From LW40-45 sp048883105 (GTDB lineage: Archaea; Asgardarchaeota; Lokiarchaeia; Sigyniarchaeales; SOKP01): DNA of 18,698 nucleotides. The position numbers and the translations under genes were made by a program. Of the stretch, positions 1 to 6,794 are shown one piece after another; within the stretch, counting starts at the first letter, position 1; every line of letters starts with the position of its first letter. The DNA lies in the NCBI GenBank assembly GCA_048883105.1, contig JBHLQY010000047.1, forward strand, positions 1 through 18,698, written 5' to 3'. The notes below the pieces were generated by a model. The model was not told where the DNA came from and ran no database searches. It worked only from the letters and a program-made list of their open reading frames with translations.

Positions 1-9
1 ATATTAAGA

Positions 10-25
10 AATTATATTTTAAAAT
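10..25 (+). promoter_or_regulatory. Candidate TATA-box region for the first membrane-protein gene
   Basis: An A/T-only stretch (attatattttaaaa) lies about 25-30 bases before the ATG at 47. That is the spacing expected of an archaeal TATA box driving a leaderless or nearly leaderless transcript. In an AT-rich genome such boxes are weak evidence alone. Confidence 0.35.
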
Positions 26-46
26 AAAAATTAAGGTTCATGAATC

Positions 47-718
47 ATGGCTTTAGATGCAACTGGTATTATTTTTCTAATATCCTTCTTTATAATATGG
101 GGTGTATTCCTTTGTTGGGATTTTTTTAGAAGAGGCGAGAAATATGGCTTCTTAGCTTACATACTGGCAGTGATTCCTGCAAATATGCTTTGGGCTGGCG
201 AATTTAATATTTTAGGTGTATATATTGTCCTCTTTAGCTTGTGGATTATTGCGCTTTTTCGCGACTTAGTCTTAGTATATGGTAAAACGAAAGAGTACGA
301 CGACATATTACTTTTCTTAGGGCTTGGAATTTTCGTGCAAGTCGTTCTAACAGGTATTTTGCCATATATGAATAATAATATGCAAACCAATTGTGTACCC
401 TTGTGGGTTTTCTGGTTTCCAAATGTGTATAATCCAAATACAAACGCTATAAATGATTGGGTTAATCCAAATTATCTATTAGGGTTTAGAGTAGCAGCAA
501 CAGGAATGGTAATTTTAGCAATTTTGCCAATGATTTTAGATTTAAAAAACACCGAGGAACATGTGAATCTTTTAGCAATTATAATAATTGATTTACTTTT
601 CATATTGCCATTCCTCTGGCTCGCGTATGTTTGGATGGGTGGAATCGGTTGGCCATTGACATTTTTATTTGCAGTCCTTTTATTTATCGTATTATTACTG
701 TTGACGAGAGAGAGATAA
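47..718 (+). CDS. Polytopic membrane protein, probably 7 TM, unknown function
   Basis: I do not recognise this family by name. The 223-residue protein is almost entirely hydrophobic, with likely membrane helices near residues 7-28, 33-50, 54-73, 86-108, 142-163, 173-195 and 202-220. The long loop between helices 4 and 5 (about 109-141) carries Cys, several aromatics and a DWVNP motif. A comparable DWIDP motif occurs at the same place in the 7-TM protein encoded at 9246-9974. There is no cleavable signal peptide beyond the first helix. The ATG at 47 has a TATA-like stretch about 27 bases upstream and no clear Shine-Dalgarno, so the mRNA is probably leaderless. Nothing in the sequence shows a substrate or catalytic residue. 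The gene is followed by long T runs, so it is probably transcribed alone. Confidence 0.75.
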   Translation: MALDATGIIFLISFFIIWGVFLCWDFFRRGEKYGFLAYILAVIPANMLWAGEFNILGVYIVLFSLWIIALFRDLVLVYGKTKEYDDILLFLGLGIFVQVVLTGILPYMNNNMQTNCVPLWVFWFPNVYNPNTNAINDWVNPNYLLGFRVAATGMVILAILPMILDLKNTEEHVNLLAIIIIDLLFILPFLWLAYVWMGGIGWPLTFLFAVLLFIVLLLLTRER

Positions 719-727
719 CTAGAATTA

Positions 728-748
728 TTTTTTTTTTATATTTTTTTT
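728..748 (+). terminator. T-tract terminator after the membrane-protein gene
   Basis: Two T runs of 10 and 8 bases, separated by ATA, lie just after the stop codon at 718. Archaeal RNA polymerase commonly terminates on U-rich tracts without a hairpin. No clear stem precedes the tract. Confidence 0.5.
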
Positions 749-775
749 GATTTGATATTAAATTTTTTATGCTTA

Positions 776-795
776 TTTTTATATATAAATATAGG
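776..795 (+). promoter_or_regulatory. Candidate TATA element(s) for radA
   Basis: TTTTTATATATAAATATAGG lies about 55-65 bases before the radA ATG, which would give a leader of some 35 bases. A second TATA-like stretch (CTATATTTTAATTT, 811-824) sits at leaderless distance, about 26 bases before the ATG. The sequence does not decide between them. Confidence 0.4.
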
Positions 796-843
796 CTAAA
801 GAGTGATAATCTATATTTTAATTTGAAAAATTAAGATTCTAAA

Positions 844-1833
844 ATGGCAAAGAAAAAAGATAAAAACGACGAAGGAAAGGAATTAAATTCTAAGACTATT
901 TATACTTTAAAAGAATTACCAGGAGTAGGAGATGTGACCTTAAAAAAATTGAAAAATGCTGGAATTACATCTGTTAGAGCACTTGCTATGATTCCGAAAC
1001 AAACATTAATGGATGATGCTGGTATTGGTGATAAGACAGCTGAGAAAATTATTAAAATTGCCCAAGAAATTGAGAAAATGGGATTTAAATCTGCCGATCA
1101 GATTTGGGAAAAAAGAAGGGGATTGAAGAAATTGTCTACCGGTAGTCAAAATTTAAACGAATTGTTAGCCGGTGGCATTGAGACAGGGGCGGTAACAGAA
1201 CTTTTTGGTGAATATAGAACAGGCAAAACTCAGCTTGCTCATCAATTTTGCGTTAATGTACAATTGTTAGAAGAAGAAGGAGGTCTTGAAGGAAATGCGT
1301 TATATATTGATACTGAAGGAACTTTTAGACCTGAAAGAATAATTCAAATTGCAGAAGCGAAGGATTTGGATCATAACAAAGTATTACAAAATATTACAGT
1401 TGGACGAGCGTATAATAGCGACCACCAAATTCTCTTAATAAAAGAAGCATCAAAAATCATCGAAGAAAAAAATATTAAAGTAATTATAGTTGATTCGTTA
1501 ATTAGTCATTTTCGCAGCGAATATATCGGAAGGGGTACGCTTGCCTATAGACAACAAATATTAAATAGCCATATTCACGATTTATTAAGATTAACCGAAA
1601 CTTATGATGAATTAGCAGTAATTGTAACGAATCAAGTTTCGTCTAGACCAGATGTTTTTTATGGAAATCCAATAATTCATACAGGTGGTCATGTCGTTGC
1701 CCATGGTGCTACTATACGAATATTTTTGAGAAAAGGGAAAGGAGTGCAGAGAGTTGCTAAAGTTGTTGATGCGCCTCATTTACCAGAAGAAGATGCTATC
1801 TTCTCAATAACTGAAGATGGAATAACAGATTAA
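844..1833 (+). CDS. radA: RadA/RAD51-family recombinase
   Basis: This is the homologous-recombination ATPase that forms filaments on single-stranded DNA and catalyses strand exchange. At 329 residues it has the usual archaeal RadA length. Residues 20-75 form the N-terminal helix-hairpin-helix domain (ELPGVGDVTLKKL, then DDAGIGDKTAEKI). The RecA core starts near residue 95 with the LSTGS motif. Walker A is GEYRTGKT (122-129) and Walker B is VIIVD (213-217). IDTEGTFRPERI follows at 155-166, SHFRSEYIGRG at 221-231 and the L2-side region VTNQVSSRPD at 261-270. The Walker A loop has Arg-Thr where most archaeal RadA proteins have Gly-Ser, matching eukaryotic RAD51/DMC1. The rest, such as the SHFRSEY motif, is archaeal in type. 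No intein is present. No Shine-Dalgarno is visible. The gene is monocistronic and convergent with the OsmC-like gene. Confidence 0.97.
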   Translation: MAKKKDKNDEGKELNSKTIYTLKELPGVGDVTLKKLKNAGITSVRALAMIPKQTLMDDAGIGDKTAEKIIKIAQEIEKMGFKSADQIWEKRRGLKKLSTGSQNLNELLAGGIETGAVTELFGEYRTGKTQLAHQFCVNVQLLEEEGGLEGNALYIDTEGTFRPERIIQIAEAKDLDHNKVLQNITVGRAYNSDHQILLIKEASKIIEEKNIKVIIVDSLISHFRSEYIGRGTLAYRQQILNSHIHDLLRLTETYDELAVIVTNQVSSRPDVFYGNPIIHTGGHVVAHGATIRIFLRKGKGVQRVAKVVDAPHLPEEDAIFSITEDGITD

Positions 1834-1861
1834 AAATGAGATCTATAAATCAAAATAATTA

Positions 1862-2299
1862 TTAATAATCGAGATTAACATTGACTTCTATGCCCTCCAC
1901 AACTGCGGCGGTAACTGTACAATAGTTCTCAAACATTTTTTTACACATATCTGCCCTTTTGCGAACATCTGGATCATCAATTTTTGGCTTTATATTGACG
2001 TCTATTTTCAATATTCTTACAAATCCTTTTTCATTACGTCCTATCACAACATCCGCTTCTGCCTCTAAATCATCCAAAACGAAATTTCTTTTCTTTAAAC
2101 AAAAAATAAAACTTGCGGAAAGGCAACCTAATAATGCTTGGCCTATAAGATGAGCTGGACTTGGTCCAAATTTTTCTGCTTCACTTATATTAGTATCATC
2201 AATATAGCAATCTTTTACTTTCATTTCTCCCATGTTACACTTAAATATCATGTCCTTTACTAAATTTATTTTTACTTTAATTTTAGCTTTTTTTGACAT
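1862..2299 (-). CDS. OsmC-like peroxiredoxin-type protein
   Basis: OsmC/Ohr proteins are small cytoplasmic dimers that reduce organic hydroperoxides with a pair of cysteines. From the ATG at 2299 the protein has 145 residues, typical for the family. The two family cysteines are visible: C59 in ALLGCLSASF, at the start of the long central helix, and C127 in FENYCTVTAAV. I chose the ATG at 2299 over the in-frame GTG at 2308 because AGGTGA (2305-2310) lies five bases before that ATG and overlaps the GTG. It is the last gene of the minus-strand series running down from 5818, 59 bases after the YdjM-like gene, so it could be cotranscribed. The reductant and in vivo substrate cannot be read from the sequence. 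Some OsmC-family members act on other thiol-linked substrates. Confidence 0.88.
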   Translation of the reverse strand: MSKKAKIKVKINLVKDMIFKCNMGEMKVKDCYIDDTNISEAEKFGPSPAHLIGQALLGCLSASFIFCLKKRNFVLDDLEAEADVVIGRNEKGFVRILKIDVNIKPKIDDPDVRKRADMCKKMFENYCTVTAAVVEGIEVNVNLDY

Positions 2300-2304
2300 A
2301 AAAT

Positions 2305-2310
2305 TCACCT
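2305..2310 (-). promoter_or_regulatory. Shine-Dalgarno site of the OsmC-like gene
   Basis: AGGTGA on the minus strand is complementary to the archaeal 16S rRNA 3' end and lies five bases before the ATG at 2299. It decides the start codon. Confidence 0.75.
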
Positions 2311-2358
2311 AAATTTAGATTTAAGTTTGAAATATTAATTTTCATAATAATTACAGTA

Positions 2359-2946
2359 TTAAATTGCTTCGATCTTTTTAAAATTATAATGTCGAGACAA
2401 GTGAAAATATAATCCTAGAAAGTATATTAAGATAATGAGGATATATTCAAAAGCAAATATGATTATAAAGAATATCATTAATACAAATAGTAGTATTTCA
2501 ATTGTTAAGCTCGTTTTACTATTGTAATATTTAAAATCAAAAAAAGCCGCAGGATTCTTATATTCTGCTAAATATTCGGATAAGTTTTTCTCTTCTTTTC
2601 TTATCAAAAATCGTGGACCATATGTTTTTTTTGGAAAATAAAAAAAATTTGTCCCCCAATCAAATAAGTCAACAAAAATATGGATAAGATATGAAAGTCC
2701 ACATAATATTAATGCCAGCCAATTAAAAAAAATTCCAAGTATCAAAATAACGATGCTAGGAATAATTGAATGAGAAAATAAGTTTCGATGATTATGGTCT
2801 TTAGCATAATTAGAAAAGAAAACATCTAAATCACAAATAAATGATGCAAAGACGATAATTATAAACTCAACCAAACAAAAGTTAAAAATGTAATGAAAAC
2901 TCGACGCAAATATCACTCCAATTGCAAAGTGGCTATTTATATGTAT
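2359..2946 (-). CDS. YdjM-like membrane-bound metal-dependent hydrolase, probable AUA start
   Basis: This is a member of the YdjM/DUF457 family of inner-membrane proteins, annotated as putative metal-dependent hydrolases (relatives are LexA-binding in bacteria); the substrate is unknown. Family motifs appear in order: SHFAIGVIFAS at the N-terminus, CDLDVFF, HNHRNLFSHS and SYLIHIFVDLFDWG. Their His/Asp residues are the presumed metal ligands. There are four to six hydrophobic segments, two of them at the C-terminus. The first ordinary start codon is the GTG at 2916, but using it would cut through the N-terminal family motif. The frame stays open to a TGA at 2953-2955, and AGGTGA (2953-2958) stands six bases before an ATA codon at 2946. 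That gives a 195-residue protein beginning (M)HINSHFAIG. An AUA start or a sequencing error (ATG to ATA) explains this best. The gene lies 15 bases after the PfkB gene and is probably cotranscribed with it. Confidence 0.75.
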   Translation of the reverse strand: MHINSHFAIGVIFASSFHYIFNFCLVEFIIIVFASFICDLDVFFSNYAKDHNHRNLFSHSIIPSIVILILGIFFNWLALILCGLSYLIHIFVDLFDWGTNFFYFPKKTYGPRFLIRKEEKNLSEYLAEYKNPAAFFDFKYYNSKTSLTIEILLFVLMIFFIIIFAFEYILIILIYFLGLYFHLSRHYNFKKIEAI

Positions 2947-2952
2947 CCAACT

Positions 2953-2958
2953 TCACCT
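2953..2958 (-). promoter_or_regulatory. Shine-Dalgarno site before the ATA codon of the YdjM-like gene
   Basis: AGGTGA on the minus strand is the same hexamer used by the OsmC-like gene. It sits six bases before an in-frame ATA (2944-2946) and 36 bases before the GTG at 2916. The GTG is too far away to be served by it. Confidence 0.6.
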
Positions 2959-2961
2959 AGT

Positions 2962-3936
2962 TTATGTAATATAGTTTCTATTATTTACGCGTACTAAAAC
3001 GTTTTCTTTTGTTTCAAATCCATAAGGACCTGTAGCTTCTACGTTAAATGAGGCCGCAGAAGATGCTAAATATGCGGCTTTTTCTATGGTTTTCCAACTT
3101 TTATCTGATCTAATGAATTCATATAAAAAAATTGCGAAATAAACATCACCTGCCCCTGTCTCATCAACGACACCTAAAGATTGGAAGGCTGGTATTTTTA
3201 ATATCTCTTTACCTCGTTTTACAATTAACGAACCTGCTTCTCCTAATGTCATGATAAATATTCCTTTAAATTCAATATATCTAAAATGGTTCATTGCTTC
3301 ATAAATACCATCCTTTCCAGACAAGACTTTCATTTCTTCTTCGGAACCCTTAATTATCAGCCTATCCCCAATTAAATTAATTATTTTTTCCATATTTGAG
3401 ATAATTTTTTCGTCTCTTATTAAAGAGACGTGTCCATTTTTAATTTTTCGAACGAATCCTTGGAGCTCTATTCCGATATAAGCATCTGGAAATTGTTTTA
3501 ATATTTCAATGATGTATTCATATGAAATTTCGTTACATAATGGGGCTAAAACAATGATGTCTGGAGATTTATTAAGATAATTTTTAGGAATATCCTTAAA
3601 TTCGAGATTAGGGCTCCTCGACTTAAGAGTTAAAGTTCTTGAATGATTGAAATAATCTAAAACAAAATTAGTATTATTTGTCTCTGTCCACTTTAATCCT
3701 TTTAAATCTATATTTTTATTTTTTACTAAATCTAAAAGACTTCTATTGAAATTTAAGCTGCCCAAATTAGATATAATATTTATTTCAACATCATTCGTAT
3801 AAGTTCTCAAGGATAACGAGCCAAAAGAAACACTTCCCCCGAGGGTGGGATCGTGTTCTTTTTGAAACCGGATAATAGTGTCAATTGCTAAATGTCCAAT
3901 AAAAAATATCGAGGGAACTTTTTCTTGATAACCCAT
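2962..3936 (-). CDS. PfkB-family carbohydrate kinase
   Basis: This ribokinase-fold kinase phosphorylates a sugar, polyol or nucleoside with ATP in the cytoplasm. Its 324 residues match the family length. The N-terminal glycine pair (GGS, 33-35) after a substrate-contacting stretch is present. So is the C-terminal PfkB signature DETGAGD (258-264), with D264 as catalytic base and the Gly-Ala-Gly as anion hole. The acceptor cannot be named from the sequence; archaeal relatives include ribose, inositol, nucleoside and ketohexose kinases. The ATG at 3936 is only four bases after the stop of the coiled-coil gene, so translation is probably coupled. The gene before that is a MEMO1-like protein. Confidence 0.9.
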   Translation of the reverse strand: MGYQEKVPSIFFIGHLAIDTIIRFQKEHDPTLGGSVSFGSLSLRTYTNDVEINIISNLGSLNFNRSLLDLVKNKNIDLKGLKWTETNNTNFVLDYFNHSRTLTLKSRSPNLEFKDIPKNYLNKSPDIIVLAPLCNEISYEYIIEILKQFPDAYIGIELQGFVRKIKNGHVSLIRDEKIISNMEKIINLIGDRLIIKGSEEEMKVLSGKDGIYEAMNHFRYIEFKGIFIMTLGEAGSLIVKRGKEILKIPAFQSLGVVDETGAGDVYFAIFLYEFIRSDKSWKTIEKAAYLASSAASFNVEATGPYGFETKENVLVRVNNRNYIT

Positions 3937-3940
3937 TTTT

Positions 3941-4879
3941 TTATCTTATGATTTTATTTTTATTGGACTTTTTCAAATCTTCAATTATTTTATTCTTTTC
4001 CTTTAAAGCTAATTTTAACTTATTTATTTTGCCTTGTAAATCCTCGATTAATCCTGACATTGGACCACTATCTGGTGTTGTTGCTTCAGCTGTTTTAGAA
4101 GCTTTTAACTCTCTAATCATTGTATCTCTTTCTTCCAATTCATCCTCAAGTTCTTTTATTTTAGTATTAGTTGTCCCCGCTTCAAGTGCTAAAGTGGCTT
4201 CTTTTTCGAGAGATTCCTCTAATTTTGAGATTTTTTTTTTAAGGATTTCATTTTCTTTCTTCAAATCCTTAATTCTATCGGACTCTACTGAAGCACCACC
4301 CGTTTCTTGGGCTATTTTAAGTTCGGCGTTCTCTTTTTTTAATTTTTCTATTAATCTCTTATATCTATTCAAATCAGTTTGGAGGTCTTGAACCAAAATT
4401 TCTAACGTTTTTGAACGTGCTGAAGTAGTTTTTAATTTTTCAGGTTCTTCAACAGCGATCCCATAATCAACACTAAGCTTTTCTTTTGCTCTTGCTAATT
4501 GTCTATTTAACGATTCGTTATCTTCAGATAGCGATTTAATTTCATTCTTCAAATCTAAGAGTTGTGAATTCTTTTTTGATAATTCAGACATTAAATTATC
4601 AACCTGAGATTCAAGAGATTTAATAGAATTTTCTAGTTCAGAAATATGCTCGTTTTTCTTCTTTAAATCTAGCTTTAAATGATCTTTTTCTCCAACAGTT
4701 TTTTTAAGGATTTCCTCTGAGCTACGTACTAAATCGACATTTTTATCTATCTTTTCTTTCAATTCTATATTTTGTTTTTCTAATACTTCTATTTTTTCTA
4801 AAGTTTCTGCTATAACTGAAGGTGATTTCGAATCTGATTTCATTTTCTTCAACTTACTAATAAAATCTTCTTTTGACAT
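3941..4879 (-). CDS. Long coiled-coil protein, unknown function
   Basis: I cannot name a family. From the ATG at 4879 the protein has 312 residues, nearly all heptad-like and rich in Lys, Glu, Leu and Ser. Apparent breaks lie near residues 140-155 (Gly, Pro) and 195-200, and a Thr/Pro/Gly-rich linker at about 265-280 is followed by a final short coil. No signal peptide, membrane helix, Walker motif or catalytic cluster is visible. A TTG at 4888 would add three residues, but the ATG is the more likely start. The gene is 30 bases downstream of the MEMO1-like gene and four bases upstream of the PfkB kinase gene, so it is probably cotranscribed with both. A structural or scaffold role for the neighbouring enzymes is conceivable but unsupported. 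Coiled-coil proteins of low complexity are frequent in Asgard genomes. Confidence 0.8.
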   Translation of the reverse strand: MSKEDFISKLKKMKSDSKSPSVIAETLEKIEVLEKQNIELKEKIDKNVDLVRSSEEILKKTVGEKDHLKLDLKKKNEHISELENSIKSLESQVDNLMSELSKKNSQLLDLKNEIKSLSEDNESLNRQLARAKEKLSVDYGIAVEEPEKLKTTSARSKTLEILVQDLQTDLNRYKRLIEKLKKENAELKIAQETGGASVESDRIKDLKKENEILKKKISKLEESLEKEATLALEAGTTNTKIKELEDELEERDTMIRELKASKTAEATTPDSGPMSGLIEDLQGKINKLKLALKEKNKIIEDLKKSNKNKIIR

Positions 4880-4909
4880 TAGACTCAATTAATTATCATT
4901 TATTGAAAT

Positions 4910-5818
4910 TTATTTTATAATTATTCCAGAAAAGTATCCTACGGAATATTCACAGGGTCCAGTACCGCCTCCTTTCTCGTAAGACATATAATATTTTAAC
5001 GCTTTAGTTTTACATTGATTATTAGTGAGTTTATTACAGATTAACATTAACGATGTAATTGTTTGTGGTCCACATACTGAAGTATTTTTAGCCATATTTA
5101 ATGTCTTTTCTGGATCAGATTCTAAAAATGCTTCTATTACCGCTTGATCCTTTTTGCGCATATCATCTAAATCATTTTTTGGATTAGAAATATTTCTTGG
5201 TTGTTTATGCGTCATATCCGAAGATGCAACAATAATGATATCTTTTTCAAAAGATTTAATAGCATTTGAAATGTCTGCCGATAATTTACTCATAATATCA
5301 AACTTTTTCGTAGAAATTTTTATTGGAACTATTTTTACATCTTTTTCTTTAGCACAATATTTAATAAAGGGTAATTGAACTTCAATATTATGCTCCCTCC
5401 CAAAGGGAAAGCCTAAAAAAGCTGAATCGTCTGAAATAATAATTTTACTATTTTTTACGATTTCCCTTGATAGCTCTGTATCTATGCTTAAATTTCCTAA
5501 TGGCGTTTCCCATTCTCCCTCTTCCATCAATCCAACTTTTCCATATCCTACATGATCGGTGCCTAATACTATAACTGTATCAGGAATTTTTTCTTTAAAC
5601 AAATTCAAATAAGTAAATGCTGCTGCACATCCTGAATATATAAATCCCGCATGAGGGGATATTCCCCCTATAATAGTTCTTTGTTCTTGGTTCAGTGTTT
5701 TAATTTCTTCACCAGGACCAAAATCTTTATCTAAAAAAGATTCATCGAGAATTCTAAGTAAATCTGGTTTAAAACGAGGATAAAAGCTTCCAGCGACTGC
5801 GGCTTTTCTTACTACCAA
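4910..5818 (-). CDS. MEMO1-family protein
   Basis: Archaeal members of the MEMO1 family are conserved cytoplasmic proteins related to non-haem-iron dioxygenases. The human homologue binds copper/iron and has been linked to redox control and ErbB2-driven motility; the archaeal function is not established. The 302-residue protein has the hallmarks: VAGSFYP (8-14), PHAGFIYSG with H56, the LGTDH block with H89, REHNIEVQLPF (141-151), SSDMTH (199-204) and VCGPQTI with C249. H56, H89 and C249 are the probable metal-binding positions by alignment with the human protein. I keep the TTG start at 5818 because the product then begins (M)VVRKAAVAGSFYP, like other family members. A TATA-like box centred about 27 bases upstream makes this a leaderless TTG start. 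It is the first gene of the minus-strand operon. Confidence 0.93.
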   Translation of the reverse strand: MVVRKAAVAGSFYPRFKPDLLRILDESFLDKDFGPGEEIKTLNQEQRTIIGGISPHAGFIYSGCAAAFTYLNLFKEKIPDTVIVLGTDHVGYGKVGLMEEGEWETPLGNLSIDTELSREIVKNSKIIISDDSAFLGFPFGREHNIEVQLPFIKYCAKEKDVKIVPIKISTKKFDIMSKLSADISNAIKSFEKDIIIVASSDMTHKQPRNISNPKNDLDDMRKKDQAVIEAFLESDPEKTLNMAKNTSVCGPQTITSLMLICNKLTNNQCKTKALKYYMSYEKGGGTGPCEYSVGYFSGIIIK

Positions 5819-5837
5819 TTTTTTTTTTCACGGTTTA

Positions 5838-5849
5838 TTTTAAATATAT
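5838..5849 (-). promoter_or_regulatory. TATA box for the MEMO1 operon, near-palindromic
   Basis: The minus-strand sequence TATATATTTAAA is centred about 27 bases before the TTG start at 5818, as expected for leaderless transcription. Because the box is nearly symmetric, it could also fire to the right and drive the G+C-rich element beginning near 5884. Confidence 0.45.
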
Positions 5850-5883
5850 AATATTATTCACTTTGTAATTTAAATAATTTCAT

Positions 5884-5975
5884 ATGAAACGTTGGGGACG
5901 AGGTAGAAAGACTGCGGGAGTTATTTCTTAAATCAGCACTGAAGCTTAAAAGAAATAAGATTTTATAGCTTTTAT
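5884..5975 (+). ncRNA. Possible small RNA in a G+C-rich island
   Basis: Within a 222-base intergenic stretch that is otherwise extremely AT-rich, about 35 bases (5885-5920) are G+C-rich, more so than most coding sequence here. The island is followed by an imperfect inverted repeat (ATTTCTT at 5923-5929 pairing with AAGAAAT at about 5950-5956). T tracts follow at 5981-5996, and a TATA-like box lies upstream (5838-5849). These features resemble a short transcript with its own terminator. I could not match tRNA, C/D-box (no RUGAUGA) or SRP features. A 15-codon ORF from the ATG at 5884, rich in basic residues (MKRWGRGRKTAGVIS), is an alternative reading but has no Shine-Dalgarno. Confidence 0.25.
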
Positions 5976-5980
5976 ATTAA

Positions 5981-5996
5981 TTTTTAATTTTTTTTT
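5981..5996 (+). terminator. T-tract before endA
   Basis: TTTTTAA followed by nine T residues (5988-5996) lies after the inverted repeat. It could end a short transcript from the 5884 region before the endA promoter. Confidence 0.35.
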
Positions 5997-6030
5997 ATAG
6001 AGATTAAAGTATTGAATAAAATAAAAAATC

Positions 6031-6141
6031 ATGAATATAATTGAACAGAACTATGGTCTTAAAGTTAATAATAGAATTAATAAATTATCTAAAATACTTC
6101 TACTTGATGGACGAAAAGGAAGATATTCAGATATCGTTTGA
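6031..6141 (+). CDS. Small upstream ORF overlapping the start of endA, uncertain
   Basis: An ATG at 6031 opens a 36-codon frame (it begins MNIIEQNYGLK) that ends at 6141, inside endA and in a different reading frame. A TATA-like stretch (TTATAGAG, 5996-6003) stands about 30 bases before this ATG, so it would be the first AUG of the endA transcript and may lie at or near its 5' end. No homologue is recognised. It could be a regulatory upstream ORF, a chance frame in a leader, or the true N-terminus of endA displaced by a frameshift. Confidence 0.25.
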   Translation: MNIIEQNYGLKVNNRINKLSKILLLDGRKGRYSDIV

Positions 6142-6712
6142 TGATATAAAAGAAGGAGAAGACATACCGGATAAAATTCCAACGAAATTTATTAATTCAA
6201 GAGTTATAGTATTTAATCCACTTTACGCATCGTATTTATACGTAAAGAAAAAGTTTTTTGGCTCTCCCTTAGGGATTAACAAACCACGATTAGAATATTT
6301 CTCTAAACCATCAGAGTTATCTCTTATAGAAGCTTATTATTTACTTGAAAAAGATAAAATAACCATTTTCGACGTTAAAAAGAACAAATATTTAAGCTCT
6401 AATGAGTTTTTTAAAATAGGAAAACAAACCCACCATAAATTTGAAGAAAAATATGCGATTTACAAGGATTTAAGAGAAAAAAATTATGTTCCTAGACCAG
6501 GATTAAAGTTTGGCGCAGATTTTGTTGTGTATAAGAAAGGTCCCGGATTAGAGCACTCTCCCTTTATAGTTCATGTATTACCTCACGACTCTAAGATAAG
6601 TGCGATCGATATGGTGAGGGCGGGTAGATTAGCTACTTCAGTAAGAAAGAAATTTGTAATTGCTAATCCACTCACATTAAATTACTATTTTTTTACCTGG
6701 TTCAAGCCTTAA
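6107..6712 (+). CDS. endA: tRNA-splicing endonuclease EndA
   Basis: EndA cuts introns out of pre-tRNA (and archaeal pre-rRNA) at bulge-helix-bulge motifs. From the ATG at 6107 the protein has 201 residues. The N-terminal domain runs from about residue 30 (SRVIVFNP) through LSLIEAYYLLEKDKI (71-85). The catalytic domain starts near YAIYKDLREKNYVPR (116-130). The triad is Y142 (FGADFVVYKKG), H150 (GLEHSPF) and K181 (SVRKK). The H-to-K spacing of 31 equals that of Methanocaldococcus EndA and human TSEN34. A single catalytic domain of this length indicates a homotetramer-type enzyme. The frame is open upstream to a TTG at 6041, but the added residues are hydrophobic and unlike the family, so I prefer 6107. 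No Shine-Dalgarno is seen. The gene is convergent with the DUF47 gene. Confidence 0.93.
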   Translation: MDEKEDIQISFDDIKEGEDIPDKIPTKFINSRVIVFNPLYASYLYVKKKFFGSPLGINKPRLEYFSKPSELSLIEAYYLLEKDKITIFDVKKNKYLSSNEFFKIGKQTHHKFEEKYAIYKDLREKNYVPRPGLKFGADFVVYKKGPGLEHSPFIVHVLPHDSKISAIDMVRAGRLATSVRKKFVIANPLTLNYYFFTWFKP

Positions 6713-6794
6713 AGCCTTTTATTTGGTACTATTATTTGCGACCTCGAGAAAAATATATAAATTTGTGTTCTTATTTAAATTCTGAAGGCGATTA

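Noticed and set aside
3948..4391. 147-codon open frame on the plus strand antisense to the coiled-coil gene
   Set aside because: Its composition (Ser, Phe, Leu, Ile runs) is the mirror of Lys/Glu-rich heptads on the other strand; such frames arise automatically opposite coiled-coil genes, and it has no start signal.
5884..5965. C/D-box or tRNA-like RNA in the G+C-rich island
   Set aside because: No RUGAUGA C box, no paired D boxes and no cloverleaf could be found; only the general possibility of a small RNA was kept.
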